Source: Agrobacterium sp. a22-2 (lineage in GTDB: Bacteria > Pseudomonadota > Alphaproteobacteria > Rhizobiales > Rhizobiaceae). From it: a stretch of 44,966 nt of DNA. Where the stretch lies: assembly GCF_012276985.1 (NCBI RefSeq), contig NZ_JAAXMM010000023.1, positions 1-44,966 of the forward strand. The letters run 5' to 3'. How positions within the stretch are numbered: the first letter of the stretch is position 1; every line of letters starts with the position of its first letter. Of this stretch, positions 24,448-32,216 are shown piece after piece. The notes under the pieces were generated by a model, which was not told the origin of the DNA, searched no databases, and saw nothing but the letters and a program-made list of their open reading frames with translations. The translations under genes were made by a program, and so were the position numbers.

Positions 24448-24930
24448 TTACTTGTCGAGCAGTTTTTCGAGGCGGGCTTCCTCGTCCGGGGTCAGTGCCT
24501 CGGTGGCCGGGCGGCTGTTTCTGCGACGGGCAAAACCCGCCATCACGGCAAGGCCGATCAAGAGCATGACCACCGGCGTGCCCCAGAGCGCGATCGTCTT
24601 GACGCTGACGCGCGGCTTCAGCAGCACGAATTCGCCGTAACGCGACACGACATACTGGATGACGTCCTGGTCGCTATCGCCATCGACGATGCGCTGGCGA
24701 ACGATCAGCCGCAGGTCGCGCGCCAGTTCCGCATTGCTGTCGTCGATCGACTGGTTCTGGCAGACCATGCAGCGCAATTGTGCCGAGAGATTGCGGGCCC
24801 GCTCCTCCAATTTGGGATCGGCAAGGATTTCGTCGGGATTGACGGCGTGGGCCGCAAGGGGGATCAACAGCAACGCGGCCGACAGCAGCATGGCACGCAA
24901 GGTGAATGACCCCATGGTCTTGTTTTTCAT
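24448..24930 (-). CDS. ccmH: Cytochrome c maturation protein CcmH/CycL
   Basis: This 160-residue membrane-anchored periplasmic thioredoxin-like reductant prepares apocytochrome c cysteines for heme attachment. A signal helix (about 10-29) is followed by the redox motif LRCMVCQNQS with Cys54 and Cys57, then a C-terminal membrane helix (TIALWGTPVVMLLIGLAVM, about 113-132) and a short charged tail. The start overlaps the ccmF stop by four bases (ATGA), so translation is coupled. It is the last gene of the ccmI-E-F-H operon, called cycHJKL in rhizobia. Confidence 0.96.
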   Translation of the reverse strand: MKNKTMGSFTLRAMLLSAALLLIPLAAHAVNPDEILADPKLEERARNLSAQLRCMVCQNQSIDDSNAELARDLRLIVRQRIVDGDSDQDVIQYVVSRYGEFVLLKPRVSVKTIALWGTPVVMLLIGLAVMAGFARRRNSRPATEALTPDEEARLEKLLDK

Positions 24931-26915
24931 TCAGCCGCCTCCAGTCCGACCGGCATCGCCTTGGCCCGCCGGGTCGGCGCGCCGACCCGCAGGCGCCGGT
25001 CGCTGAGCGAGACGAAGCCGCCGGTCATCATGACAAGCGCACCCAGCCAGATGCACAGGATGAACGGCTTCCACCATATCCGAACGACCATGCCGCCGTC
25101 GGCCATCACGTCGCCGAGCGAGATATAGAGCTGGCTGGTCCAGAAGGTGCGGATCCCGGCCTCGGTGGTCGGCATGCGGCGTGCCGTATAGAGCCGCTTC
25201 GACGACCAGACATCGCCGATGTCGACGCCGCCCTGGCGCAGGTTGAAGTGGCCGCGGTCCTCTGTGAAATTCGGCCCGGTGAAGGACCGCAACCCGTCGA
25301 AGGTGATCGAATAGCCGCCCGCCTCGACCGTCGCGCCCGGCTTCATTTCGACCACCGTCTCGGTTTCGAACGTGGTCACCGCGACGATGCCGAGAACCGT
25401 CACGCCGAAGCCGAAATGCGCCAACGCCGTGCCGAATGCCGAGCGCGGCAGACCACGCAAACGGCGAAAGCCGATCGACCAGGTCTGCTTGTTGAAACCG
25501 GCGCGATACCACAGATCGGTGATGGCGCCGAACATCAGGAAGAAGCCCGCCGCCATGCCGAGGATGGCCAGAACCGGTCCGCCGTTCTCGATATAAAACA
25601 GCGTCAGGCCGGCCAGCAGTGCCAAGCCGGCCGCCACGTAGAGCCGCTGCAACGCGCCCAGCAGATCGCCGCGCTTCCAGGCCAGCAGCGGGCCAAACGG
25701 CACGGCGACCAGCAGCGGCACCATTAAAAGGCCGAAGGTCAGGTTGAAGAACGGCGCGCCGACCGAGATCTTCTCGCCAGTCAGGGTTTCCAGCAGCAGC
25801 GGATAAAGCGTGCCGATCAGAACGGTGGCCGTCGACACGGTCAGGATCAGATTGTTGAGCACCAGCGCACCTTCGCGCGAGATCGGCGCGAACAGGCCGC
25901 CGGCCTTCAAGAGCGGGGCGCGGAAGGCAAACAGCGTCAGCGCACCGCCGATGAAGAAGGTCAGGATGCCCAGAATGAAGATGCCGCGGCTCGGATCGGT
26001 GGCGAAGGCATGCACCGAGGTCAGCACGCCGGAGCGCACCAGGAAGGTGCCGAGCAGCGACAGCGAGAAGGTGAGGATGGCCAAAAGCACCGTCCAGATC
26101 TTCAGCGCCTCGCGCTTTTCCATCACCAGCGCCGAATGCAAGAGCGCGGTGCCGGCAAGCCAGGGCATGAAGGAGGCGTTTTCGACCGGGTCCCAGAACC
26201 ACCAGCCGCCCCAGCCGAGTTCGTAATAGGCCCAGTAGGAGCCCATGGCGATGCCGGCGGTCAGAAACGTCCAGGCGGCCAGAGTCCATGGCCGTACCCA
26301 GCGGGCCCAGGCGGCGTCAATGCGCCCGTCGATCAGGGCGGCGATGGCAAACGAGAAACAGACGGAAAAGCCGACATAGCCGAGATAGAGCAGCGGCGGA
26401 TGAATGGCCAACCCGACATCCTGCAGCACCGGATTGAGGTCCTCGCCTTCGGCCGGCACCGGGCTGATGCGCACGAAAGGGTTGGAGGTCAAAAGGATGA
26501 ACAGGATGAAGGCGCCGCTGATCCAGGCCTGCACAGCCAGCACATTGGCTTTCAGGCGATCCGGCAGGTTGGTGCCGAAGAAGGCGACCATGGCGCTGAA
26601 CAGCGTCAGGATCAGCAGCCACAGCATCATCGAGCCTTCGTGATTGCCCCAGACGCCCGAGAACCGGTAGATCGCCGGCATCAGCGAATGGGAATTCTGC
26701 CAGACGTTCAGAAGCGAGAAGTCGGAGACCATGTAGGCATAGGTCAAAACGCCGAAGGAGAAGGCGACGAGGGCAAACTGCACCAGCGTTCCGGTCGTGC
26801 CGATCGCCATCAGCGCCGCATCGCCGCGCCGCGCGCCGATGATCGGCAGGATCGACAGAACCACCGTGGCCGCCAGCGCCAGGACCAGCGCGTAGTGCCC
26901 GAGTTCGATGATCAT
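24927..26915 (-). CDS. ccmF: Heme lyase subunit CcmF/CycK
   Basis: This 662-residue polytopic membrane protein takes heme from CcmE and attaches it to apocytochrome c. The tryptophan-rich WWD motif (GGWWFWDPVENASFMPW) that faces the periplasm is intact. Conserved histidines are present, and many hydrophobic helices cover the rest. A soluble periplasmic domain near the C-terminus (about 530-610) precedes the last membrane helix. Both ends overlap neighbours by four bases (ATGA with ccmE and with ccmH), which shows a single tightly coupled operon. Confidence 0.97.
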   Translation of the reverse strand: MIIELGHYALVLALAATVVLSILPIIGARRGDAALMAIGTTGTLVQFALVAFSFGVLTYAYMVSDFSLLNVWQNSHSLMPAIYRFSGVWGNHEGSMMLWLLILTLFSAMVAFFGTNLPDRLKANVLAVQAWISGAFILFILLTSNPFVRISPVPAEGEDLNPVLQDVGLAIHPPLLYLGYVGFSVCFSFAIAALIDGRIDAAWARWVRPWTLAAWTFLTAGIAMGSYWAYYELGWGGWWFWDPVENASFMPWLAGTALLHSALVMEKREALKIWTVLLAILTFSLSLLGTFLVRSGVLTSVHAFATDPSRGIFILGILTFFIGGALTLFAFRAPLLKAGGLFAPISREGALVLNNLILTVSTATVLIGTLYPLLLETLTGEKISVGAPFFNLTFGLLMVPLLVAVPFGPLLAWKRGDLLGALQRLYVAAGLALLAGLTLFYIENGGPVLAILGMAAGFFLMFGAITDLWYRAGFNKQTWSIGFRRLRGLPRSAFGTALAHFGFGVTVLGIVAVTTFETETVVEMKPGATVEAGGYSITFDGLRSFTGPNFTEDRGHFNLRQGGVDIGDVWSSKRLYTARRMPTTEAGIRTFWTSQLYISLGDVMADGGMVVRIWWKPFILCIWLGALVMMTGGFVSLSDRRLRVGAPTRRAKAMPVGLEAAE

Positions 26916-27361
26916 TGCGTCGCCTCCTCGCCCTGCCAGACGCCGTCTTTCTTCAGACGGTCGGCGACTTCCTTGGGCATGTAGTTCTCGTCATGCTTGG
27001 CCAGCACCGTATCGGCAGAAAACACCGTCGAGCCCGCCTCGAACACGCCCTCGGTCACCACCCCCTGCCCCTCGCGAAACAGATCCGGCAGGATGCCGAC
27101 ATAGGTGACCGGCACCGTGCTCGATCCGTCGGTCACGGAAAATTTCACCGTCGAGCCCTCACCGCGCACCACGGACCCCTCGGCCACCAGCCCACCGAGC
27201 CGGATGCGCGTTCCCGGATCGATCGGCATCTTGGCAATGTCGGACGGCATGTAGAAATAGGCAACTGCCTGGCCGAAAGCGAACATGACAAGCAGGACGG
27301 CGGCAATGATGAAGCCCATGCCGCCGGCAATCACGGCGAGACGTTTCTGTTTGCGGGTCAT
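26912..27361 (-). CDS. ccmE: Heme chaperone CcmE/CycJ
   Basis: This 149-residue protein is anchored by an N-terminal helix (about 8-31) with a periplasmic beta-barrel. It carries heme covalently on the histidine of the motif LAKHDENYMP, here His123, with Tyr127 as the axial ligand; both are present. It passes heme from CcmC to CcmF. Start and stop overlap ccmI and ccmF by four bases each. Confidence 0.97.
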   Translation of the reverse strand: MTRKQKRLAVIAGGMGFIIAAVLLVMFAFGQAVAYFYMPSDIAKMPIDPGTRIRLGGLVAEGSVVRGEGSTVKFSVTDGSSTVPVTYVGILPDLFREGQGVVTEGVFEAGSTVFSADTVLAKHDENYMPKEVADRLKKDGVWQGEEATQ

Positions 27362-28515
27362 TTCAGTGCTTCCTCCACGGGCAGTCCCAGTTCGCGGGCC
27401 GATGCCATCAGCGCCTTGCCCTGCTCTCCCTCAGCAGGAAAGGCGACCAGCCCCGCCTTCAGCGCAGCCACAGCGCGGTCGGGCTCCTTCAGCATGGCAT
27501 AGGAACGGATAAGCCGCATCCATCCTTCGAAATTGTCAGGATTTTCCTTCAGCTTCTGGTCGAGGCCATCGACCATGCTGCGGATCATCGCCATGCGGTC
27601 GCCGGTCGCCATGCCCTGCGCTGCCGCCACGTCGGCTGCGCTCGGATTTCCCGGTGCATCGGGGTTGACCGGCGTGGCCTCGGCGACAGCCGCCTCACCG
27701 CCGTTGGCCACGATATGCTCGTTGACCAGGTCCAGCCACGGCGCGCCGGGCGGCGACTGTTCGGCCAGCGCCTTGAAGGCCGCCAATGCCTCGGGGTGCT
27801 TGCCGGCCTGTTCCTGTGCCAGCGCCAGATAAAACGCGGCGCGCGGATTGTCTGCCTTCAGCCGCAGCGCCTCCTCGAAGGCGGACCGCGCATCGTCGGT
27901 GATGATGCCCTCGTTGCCGGCAATCAGCGTTTCGCCAAGGCCGCTCAACCGCTCGGCGCTCGCCCCGTTCAGCCGGATGGCGTTGCGATAGGCAAGCTCG
28001 GCGTCGCCGAGACGCTGGCTCTTGAAATAGATCGGCGCCAGAACGTCCCAACCGGATCCATCATTGGGGTTTTCAGCCAGATGCCGTTCGGCCTTGGCGA
28101 CCAAAAGGTCGAGATTGCCGCCGGGATTTTCAAGCCGCGCGGCCAGCGGCTGCGACGGCGTGCCTGGGCTGCCGGTCATCAGATAAAGGCCGAGGCCTAT
28201 GGCGGGAAGACAGAGAAAGATGAAAAGCTGGGCCAGCGGATGGCCGCGCGGCGCCACCGGAGCGTCCGTCAGGCCGGTCGGCGCAGCGGAAGCGGCCAGC
28301 AGCCTGCGGCCAATCTCGGCCCTGGCATAGGACGAGTCCTGGTCGGAAATCAGCCCGAGCGCCTTGTCGCGCTCCAGTTCCTGTAGCTGGTCGCGGTAGA
28401 CCGCAGCCTCGCCCTCGTCGCCGGTTGATACGGTCACCCCCGCTCTCATCAAAGGCAGCATGAGCGCAAGAGCGACGACAAACGTTAAGACGGCGATGAC
28501 GATCCAGAACAACAT
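27358..28515 (-). CDS. ccmI: Cytochrome c maturation protein CcmI/CycH
   Basis: This 385-residue membrane protein binds apocytochrome c and delivers it to CcmF-CcmH. It starts with a membrane helix (LFWIVIAVLTFVVALALML). A cytoplasmic loop with YRDQLQELERDKALGLIS (family signature) and a second helix (about 95-113) follow, then a periplasmic domain of TPR repeats (for example NPNDGSGWDVLAPIYFKSQR, AELAYRNAIRLN, FEEALRLKADNPRAAFYLAL). The ATG at 28515 puts the first helix at the very N-terminus as in the family; the frame continues to 28551. It is the first gene of the operon. Confidence 0.95.
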   Translation of the reverse strand: MLFWIVIAVLTFVVALALMLPLMRAGVTVSTGDEGEAAVYRDQLQELERDKALGLISDQDSSYARAEIGRRLLAASAAPTGLTDAPVAPRGHPLAQLFIFLCLPAIGLGLYLMTGSPGTPSQPLAARLENPGGNLDLLVAKAERHLAENPNDGSGWDVLAPIYFKSQRLGDAELAYRNAIRLNGASAERLSGLGETLIAGNEGIITDDARSAFEEALRLKADNPRAAFYLALAQEQAGKHPEALAAFKALAEQSPPGAPWLDLVNEHIVANGGEAAVAEATPVNPDAPGNPSAADVAAAQGMATGDRMAMIRSMVDGLDQKLKENPDNFEGWMRLIRSYAMLKEPDRAVAALKAGLVAFPAEGEQGKALMASARELGLPVEEALK

Positions 28516-28633
28516 AAGCGCCCAAATACTGCAACCGGCCGGACAATCCAACCGACAAACGGCCGATGACGCGAATTTGAGGCGTTTGGCCGCATGGAAT
28601 GCTCTATGCTGGCATCAACGGGCCAGCCTTGAC

Positions 28634-29062
28634 TTAAGTCAAGGGGGTCCAGGTTCCATTGGCGTTGCGACAGGCCGTTCCGCGGGCTTCGGTCTGACGT
28701 CCGCCGTCGACCAGCTTATGGGCATATTGCCGGCAGTTCTGCGCGCCGACCTGATAGGGCGCCGAGGCGACCACCTGGCCGCTGACATTGCGGCCGGTCC
28801 AGGTCACCGGCTGTCCACCGGGGGCGGCTTCCAGCGCCCGATATTCGGCCTCAAGCGCCCTTTGCTTTTCGCTGGAGCTCAGTTCGACCGGGCTGCGCGA
28901 CACGATGCCGCCCTGCAGCGCCGTGATGTAGACGGCAGAGGAATTGGAACCGCCGGAAGACAGCAGCCCGGAACGGCTGCCGCCACCATTGGTGGTGCAG
29001 GCCGACAGGAGCAGCGCACTCAGGCCGACAGCAACCGAGCGCCGCGTGGCGGATACAATCAT
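28634..29062 (-). CDS. Small outer-membrane-type lipoprotein, 17-kDa surface-antigen-like
   Basis: About 142 residues. A short basic N-terminus (VSATRR), a hydrophobic core and the lipobox LLLSAC mark a lipoprotein signal with the lipidated cysteine near residue 22. After a Gly/Ser-rich linker the C-terminal half has the pattern SSSEKQRALEAEYRALE then a beta-rich segment ending CRNANGTW, which resembles the rickettsial 17-kDa antigen-like domain common in Rhizobiales lipoproteins. Two cysteines in the C-terminal part (CRQYAH and ACRNANG) may pair. An upstream ATG at 29098 would add 12 residues before the signal; the shorter form gives a typical signal peptide. It lies alone between feuQ and ccmI on the same strand. 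The function is unknown. Confidence 0.78.
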   Translation of the reverse strand: MIVSATRRSVAVGLSALLLSACTTNGGGSRSGLLSSGGSNSSAVYITALQGGIVSRSPVELSSSEKQRALEAEYRALEAAPGGQPVTWTGRNVSGQVVASAPYQVGAQNCRQYAHKLVDGGRQTEARGTACRNANGTWTPLT

Positions 29063-29323
29063 GGGGTAGGTCCGAATCGAGCCTGAAGTATTGATCATGC
29101 AAATGGAACCCTACTGCTGCTGCACGGACATGGCATCATTGTGGCTGTCTCTCTTTGCGCATATTAGCGCGCGAATCGACAAATAGGATGGAAATTCCGG
29201 CGCTTGCCGCGAAAGAATTCGCCGAACGCGTCCAAGCTGCAACAGCGGCGGCGGGATCGTGACCGCAATGACTGCTGCAACCAACCGGTTCTGTCCGGCG
29301 CATGGCGGTCACCTGGCCGGACC

Positions 29324-30730
29324 TCATGCTGCATCCTTCGAGACGCCCGGCAGCAGGAGCCGCGCCCTCAGCCCGCCCGAAATGGCGCGCGAGAGCCCGA
29401 ATGCGCCCTGATATTCGGTGGAAATCTCCTTGACGATTGACAGGCCGAGGCCGGTGCCGGGCTTGCTTTCATCCAGCCTTCGGCCGCGTTTCAGCGCCTC
29501 GACGATCTGGTCCGGCTCCAGTCCCGGTCCGTCGTCCTCGATCGTCACCTCGATCCACTGCCGCCTTGCGGGATCGACGCCCTCTTCACCGGATGCCGCC
29601 ACGCCGACCGCCACCTTCACCCTGGAGGCCGCATAGCGCGCGGCGTTCTCCAGAAGATTGCCGATGGTTTCTTCAAGGTCCTGCTGCTCCATGGCGAAAA
29701 CCAGACCTGGCGCGGCGACATCAAGCTCGAATTCCTTGTCGGGATTGAGCCGGCGCATCACCCGCGTCAGCCGTTCCAGAACCGGATCGGCCTCGCAGCG
29801 CGCCAGGACCGACTCGCGCTGGGCGGCGATGCGGGCGCGGTTGAGATAGGAGGCGACCTGCGCCTGCATGGCCTCGGCCTGGGATTTGACCACCTCTCCA
29901 TGCGGCTTTTTCAGCACCCGCGATTCGTTCAAAAGCACGGCGATCGGCGTCTTCAGCGAATGGGCGAGATTGCCGACCTGCATGCGGGCTCGCTCGACGA
30001 TGCGTCGGTTGCTGTCGATCAAGGCGTTGATCTCATTGGCCAGCGGCTCGATCTCACGGGGAAACTGCCCCTCGATGCGTTCGGCCTCGCCGCCGCGGAT
30101 CGCCTCCAGCGCCCGGCGTGCCCGGTCCAGCGGCTTCAACCCGTAAAGAATGGCCAACCCGTTGACCAGCAGGCCGCCGAAGCCGAACACCGCAAGGGCT
30201 GCATAGAGCCGTGTCGAAAAGGCCTGGATTTCCTCTTCCACCGAGATCAGGTTGCCGGAGACGCGAAACCGCGCCGCCCGTCCGCCCTCGTCGAGGATGA
30301 CTTCCGTTTCGGCGACCCGCAAGCGGTTGCCGAACTCGTCGCTCATTCCGTAGAAACGCTCGTAGCTCTGGTCGAACGGCGTTTCCTCCGTGCTCGGCAC
30401 CGGCAGGTTGGCCGTACCGAGCGAGGTCGAGGCCATGGGTGCTGCGGCAAAATTGCCGAGCGGCTCGACCAGCCAGTACCAGCCGGTCTCCGGTTGCGAA
30501 AACCGGAGGTCGCCGAGCGACGGACTGCCGGACAGGCTGTCGCCATCGCCGATCGAGACCGAATTGATGACATTGTAGAGTTGGGCGCGCAGCAGATCGT
30601 TGAAGGCGCGCTCGGCGCCCTGCCGGTAGAGGGCCGAGATGACGACCGCAATCGTCACCAGCGCCGCAGCATACCAGACGGTCGCCAGCAGCAGCACCCG
30701 GACGGTAAGGGAGCGGGGACCGATCGCCAT
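29324..30730 (-). CDS. feuQ: Sensor histidine kinase FeuQ
   Basis: This 468-residue inner-membrane kinase has helices at about 10-33 and 180-202 and a periplasmic sensor of about 145 residues between them. A HAMP-like linker (LDRARRALEAIRGGEAERIEGQF region) follows. HisKA has NLAHSLKTPIAVLLNES, and the ATPase has NLLENAARYA, DDGPGLEP and GTGLGLSIV. In rhizobia FeuQ phosphorylates FeuP in response to low osmolarity and is held in check by the periplasmic protein FeuN. Reports link feuPQ to cyclic glucan export and, in Rhizobium leguminosarum, to iron uptake together with cycHJKL, matching the neighbourhood here. It follows feuP after a 77-base gap. Confidence 0.82.
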   Translation of the reverse strand: MAIGPRSLTVRVLLLATVWYAAALVTIAVVISALYRQGAERAFNDLLRAQLYNVINSVSIGDGDSLSGSPSLGDLRFSQPETGWYWLVEPLGNFAAAPMASTSLGTANLPVPSTEETPFDQSYERFYGMSDEFGNRLRVAETEVILDEGGRAARFRVSGNLISVEEEIQAFSTRLYAALAVFGFGGLLVNGLAILYGLKPLDRARRALEAIRGGEAERIEGQFPREIEPLANEINALIDSNRRIVERARMQVGNLAHSLKTPIAVLLNESRVLKKPHGEVVKSQAEAMQAQVASYLNRARIAAQRESVLARCEADPVLERLTRVMRRLNPDKEFELDVAAPGLVFAMEQQDLEETIGNLLENAARYAASRVKVAVGVAASGEEGVDPARRQWIEVTIEDDGPGLEPDQIVEALKRGRRLDESKPGTGLGLSIVKEISTEYQGAFGLSRAISGGLRARLLLPGVSKDAA

Positions 30731-30807
30731 TCTAGATCTTGGACGCGGCGCCGTTTCGGCACCCCGATCCGGTCACGAAAGCCCATCGCACCTCCCGAAG
30801 CTTCGCT

Positions 30808-31479
30808 TTAACCCGCATCGGCCGGCGCCTTGATCCGGTAGCCGAGGCCACGCACGGTCTCGATCATGTCCATGCCGATCTTCTTGCGCAGCCGCCCGAC
30901 GAACACCTCGATCGTGTTGGAATCGCGGTCGAAATCCTGGTCGTACATATGCTCGACCAGCACCGTGCGCGACACCACCTCGCCCATGTGATGCATCAGG
31001 TAGGACAGCAGCCGGAATTCGTGGGAGGTCAGTTTCAGCGTCGTGCCGTTGACCGTCGCCTTCGACGCCTTGGTGTCGAGCCGTACCGGGCCGCAGACGA
31101 TTTCCGACGAGGCGTGGCCAGCGGCACGGCGGATCAGGGCGCGGATGCGCGCCAGCACTTCCTCGACATGAAACGGCTTGGTCACATAATCGTCGGCGCC
31201 TGCGTCGATGCCGGACACCTTGTCGCTCCAGCGGTCGCGGGCCGTCAGGATCAGCACCGGCATGACCCGGCCGCCGGCCCGCCATTTTTCCAGCACGGTA
31301 ATGCCGTCCATTTCCGGCAGGCCGATATCGAGGATGACAGCGTCATAGGGTTCCGTATCGCCGAGAAAATGGCCCTCTTCGCCGTCCAGCGCATGATCGA
31401 CGACATAGCCGGCCTCCTGCAGGGCCTCGACCAGTTGCCGGTTCAGGTTGACATCGTCCTCGACGACCAGAATCCGCAT
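30808..31479 (-). CDS. feuP: OmpR-family response regulator FeuP
   Basis: This 223-residue regulator has a receiver domain (VVEDD, phospho-acceptor Asp51 in VILDIGLPEMDG, Lys101 in VTKPF) and a winged-helix DNA-binding domain (LTSHEFRLLSYLM, NTIEVFVGRLRKKIG, ETVRGLGYRI). The order small periplasmic gene, regulator, kinase matches feuN-feuP-feuQ of Sinorhizobium. FeuP drives ndvA expression for cyclic glucan export there. The ATG at 31479 begins the receiver directly, as expected. Confidence 0.85.
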   Translation of the reverse strand: MRILVVEDDVNLNRQLVEALQEAGYVVDHALDGEEGHFLGDTEPYDAVILDIGLPEMDGITVLEKWRAGGRVMPVLILTARDRWSDKVSGIDAGADDYVTKPFHVEEVLARIRALIRRAAGHASSEIVCGPVRLDTKASKATVNGTTLKLTSHEFRLLSYLMHHMGEVVSRTVLVEHMYDQDFDRDSNTIEVFVGRLRKKIGMDMIETVRGLGYRIKAPADAG

Positions 31480-31568
31480 TTACCCCGTTCTCCCCATCTC
31501 TACATCAAGGCCCTCTCGTGAGGCCTGCCAGCGAAACCGTCGTTTCGCACTCAGCACCGTCATTCGTC

Positions 31569-31868
31569 TCAGCGCGGCACCGGGATGGTTTCCTTGCGCG
31601 GCCGGGCATTGCCCTTGCCGGGGATCAACACCGTGACCAGGCACTGCCCGCCGGAGGGCCGGACCGACAGCAAGGTGCCGCCGGATTGCTGGAGCGCCCT
31701 TGAGACCGCCGCCCGGCAATCGCCGCCGCCATCGCTCCGGCTCTTGCCGTTGTTTCCCTGCGCCTGCACCTGAACCACAGGCAAGGGTTGCGCAAAGGCC
31801 GCGGCATCCGGCATCGGAGACCCGGCCAGACCGGCTGCGATGCTCGCTATGATCAGGGATGATGCCAT
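31569..31868 (-). CDS. feuN: Small periplasmic modulator FeuN
   Basis: This 99-residue protein has a cleavable signal peptide (about 1-27, ending AAFAQP). The mature part is small and has DGGGDCRAAVSRALQQSGG and SGGQCLVTVLIPGKG, with two cysteines that could pair, and it ends in a basic proline-rich tail. Its place directly before feuP, its size and its export signal fit FeuN, which in Sinorhizobium interacts with the FeuQ sensor domain and prevents its overactivity. The name rests on context and size, not on a remembered alignment. GGAAGAAG lies about nine bases before the ATG. The GTA cluster ends 94 bases upstream on the same strand. Confidence 0.7.
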   Translation of the reverse strand: MASSLIIASIAAGLAGSPMPDAAAFAQPLPVVQVQAQGNNGKSRSDGGGDCRAAVSRALQQSGGTLLSVRPSGGQCLVTVLIPGKGNARPRKETIPVPR

Positions 31869-31961
31869 GAGGTTTTACTTCTTCCGCTACGCCATTGCTT
31901 ATGGTCGATCTTTACCGGACAGCATCTGAATGGCAAATGAATGCCACCGCATATACCGACG

Positions 31962-32186
31962 TCATTCGCTGCGAGAGCGTTGGACAATGCTGGCCTTGGC
32001 CGAGATCCGACCGTAAAGCGCCAGCAATCCGCCCAGCGAACCGCCAAGCCCGACCAGAAGGTCGGCAAGATCGCCCTGCTCGTCAAGTCCCAAATGCACG
32101 CCGGCAAGCCCCAGCAGCGACGAAGCGACCGCCACCAGTGCGCCCCAGATCGTCTTCGACTGATACCACGATTTCAAGTCCTGCAT
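31962..32186 (-). CDS. Small holin-like membrane protein at the GTA 3' end
   Basis: This 74-residue protein starts MQDLKSWYQSKTIWGALVAV, continues with a membrane helix (about 12-32), an acidic loop (DEQGDLADLL), a second helix (about 43-60) and a basic tail (YGRISAKASI). The SWxQSKTIWGALVA start and the LLALYGRI segment are typical of small phage proteins often called holins, which open the inner membrane so that a wall peptidase can act. AAGGAG lies seven bases before the ATG. It follows g15 by 30 bases on the same strand and so appears to be the last gene of the GTA transcript. Holin function is inferred. Confidence 0.65.
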   Translation of the reverse strand: MQDLKSWYQSKTIWGALVAVASSLLGLAGVHLGLDEQGDLADLLVGLGGSLGGLLALYGRISAKASIVQRSRSE

Positions 32187-32216
32187 GACAGTCTCCTTTT
32201 CCCGTTTGTGTTGACG

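Noticed and set aside
29136..29327. A 63-codon frame whose ATG overlaps the feuQ stop (ATGA)
   Set aside because: The overlap looks like coupling, but the product has no recognisable fold and no ribosome-binding site was seen; the region is more likely a plain 225-base intergenic stretch.
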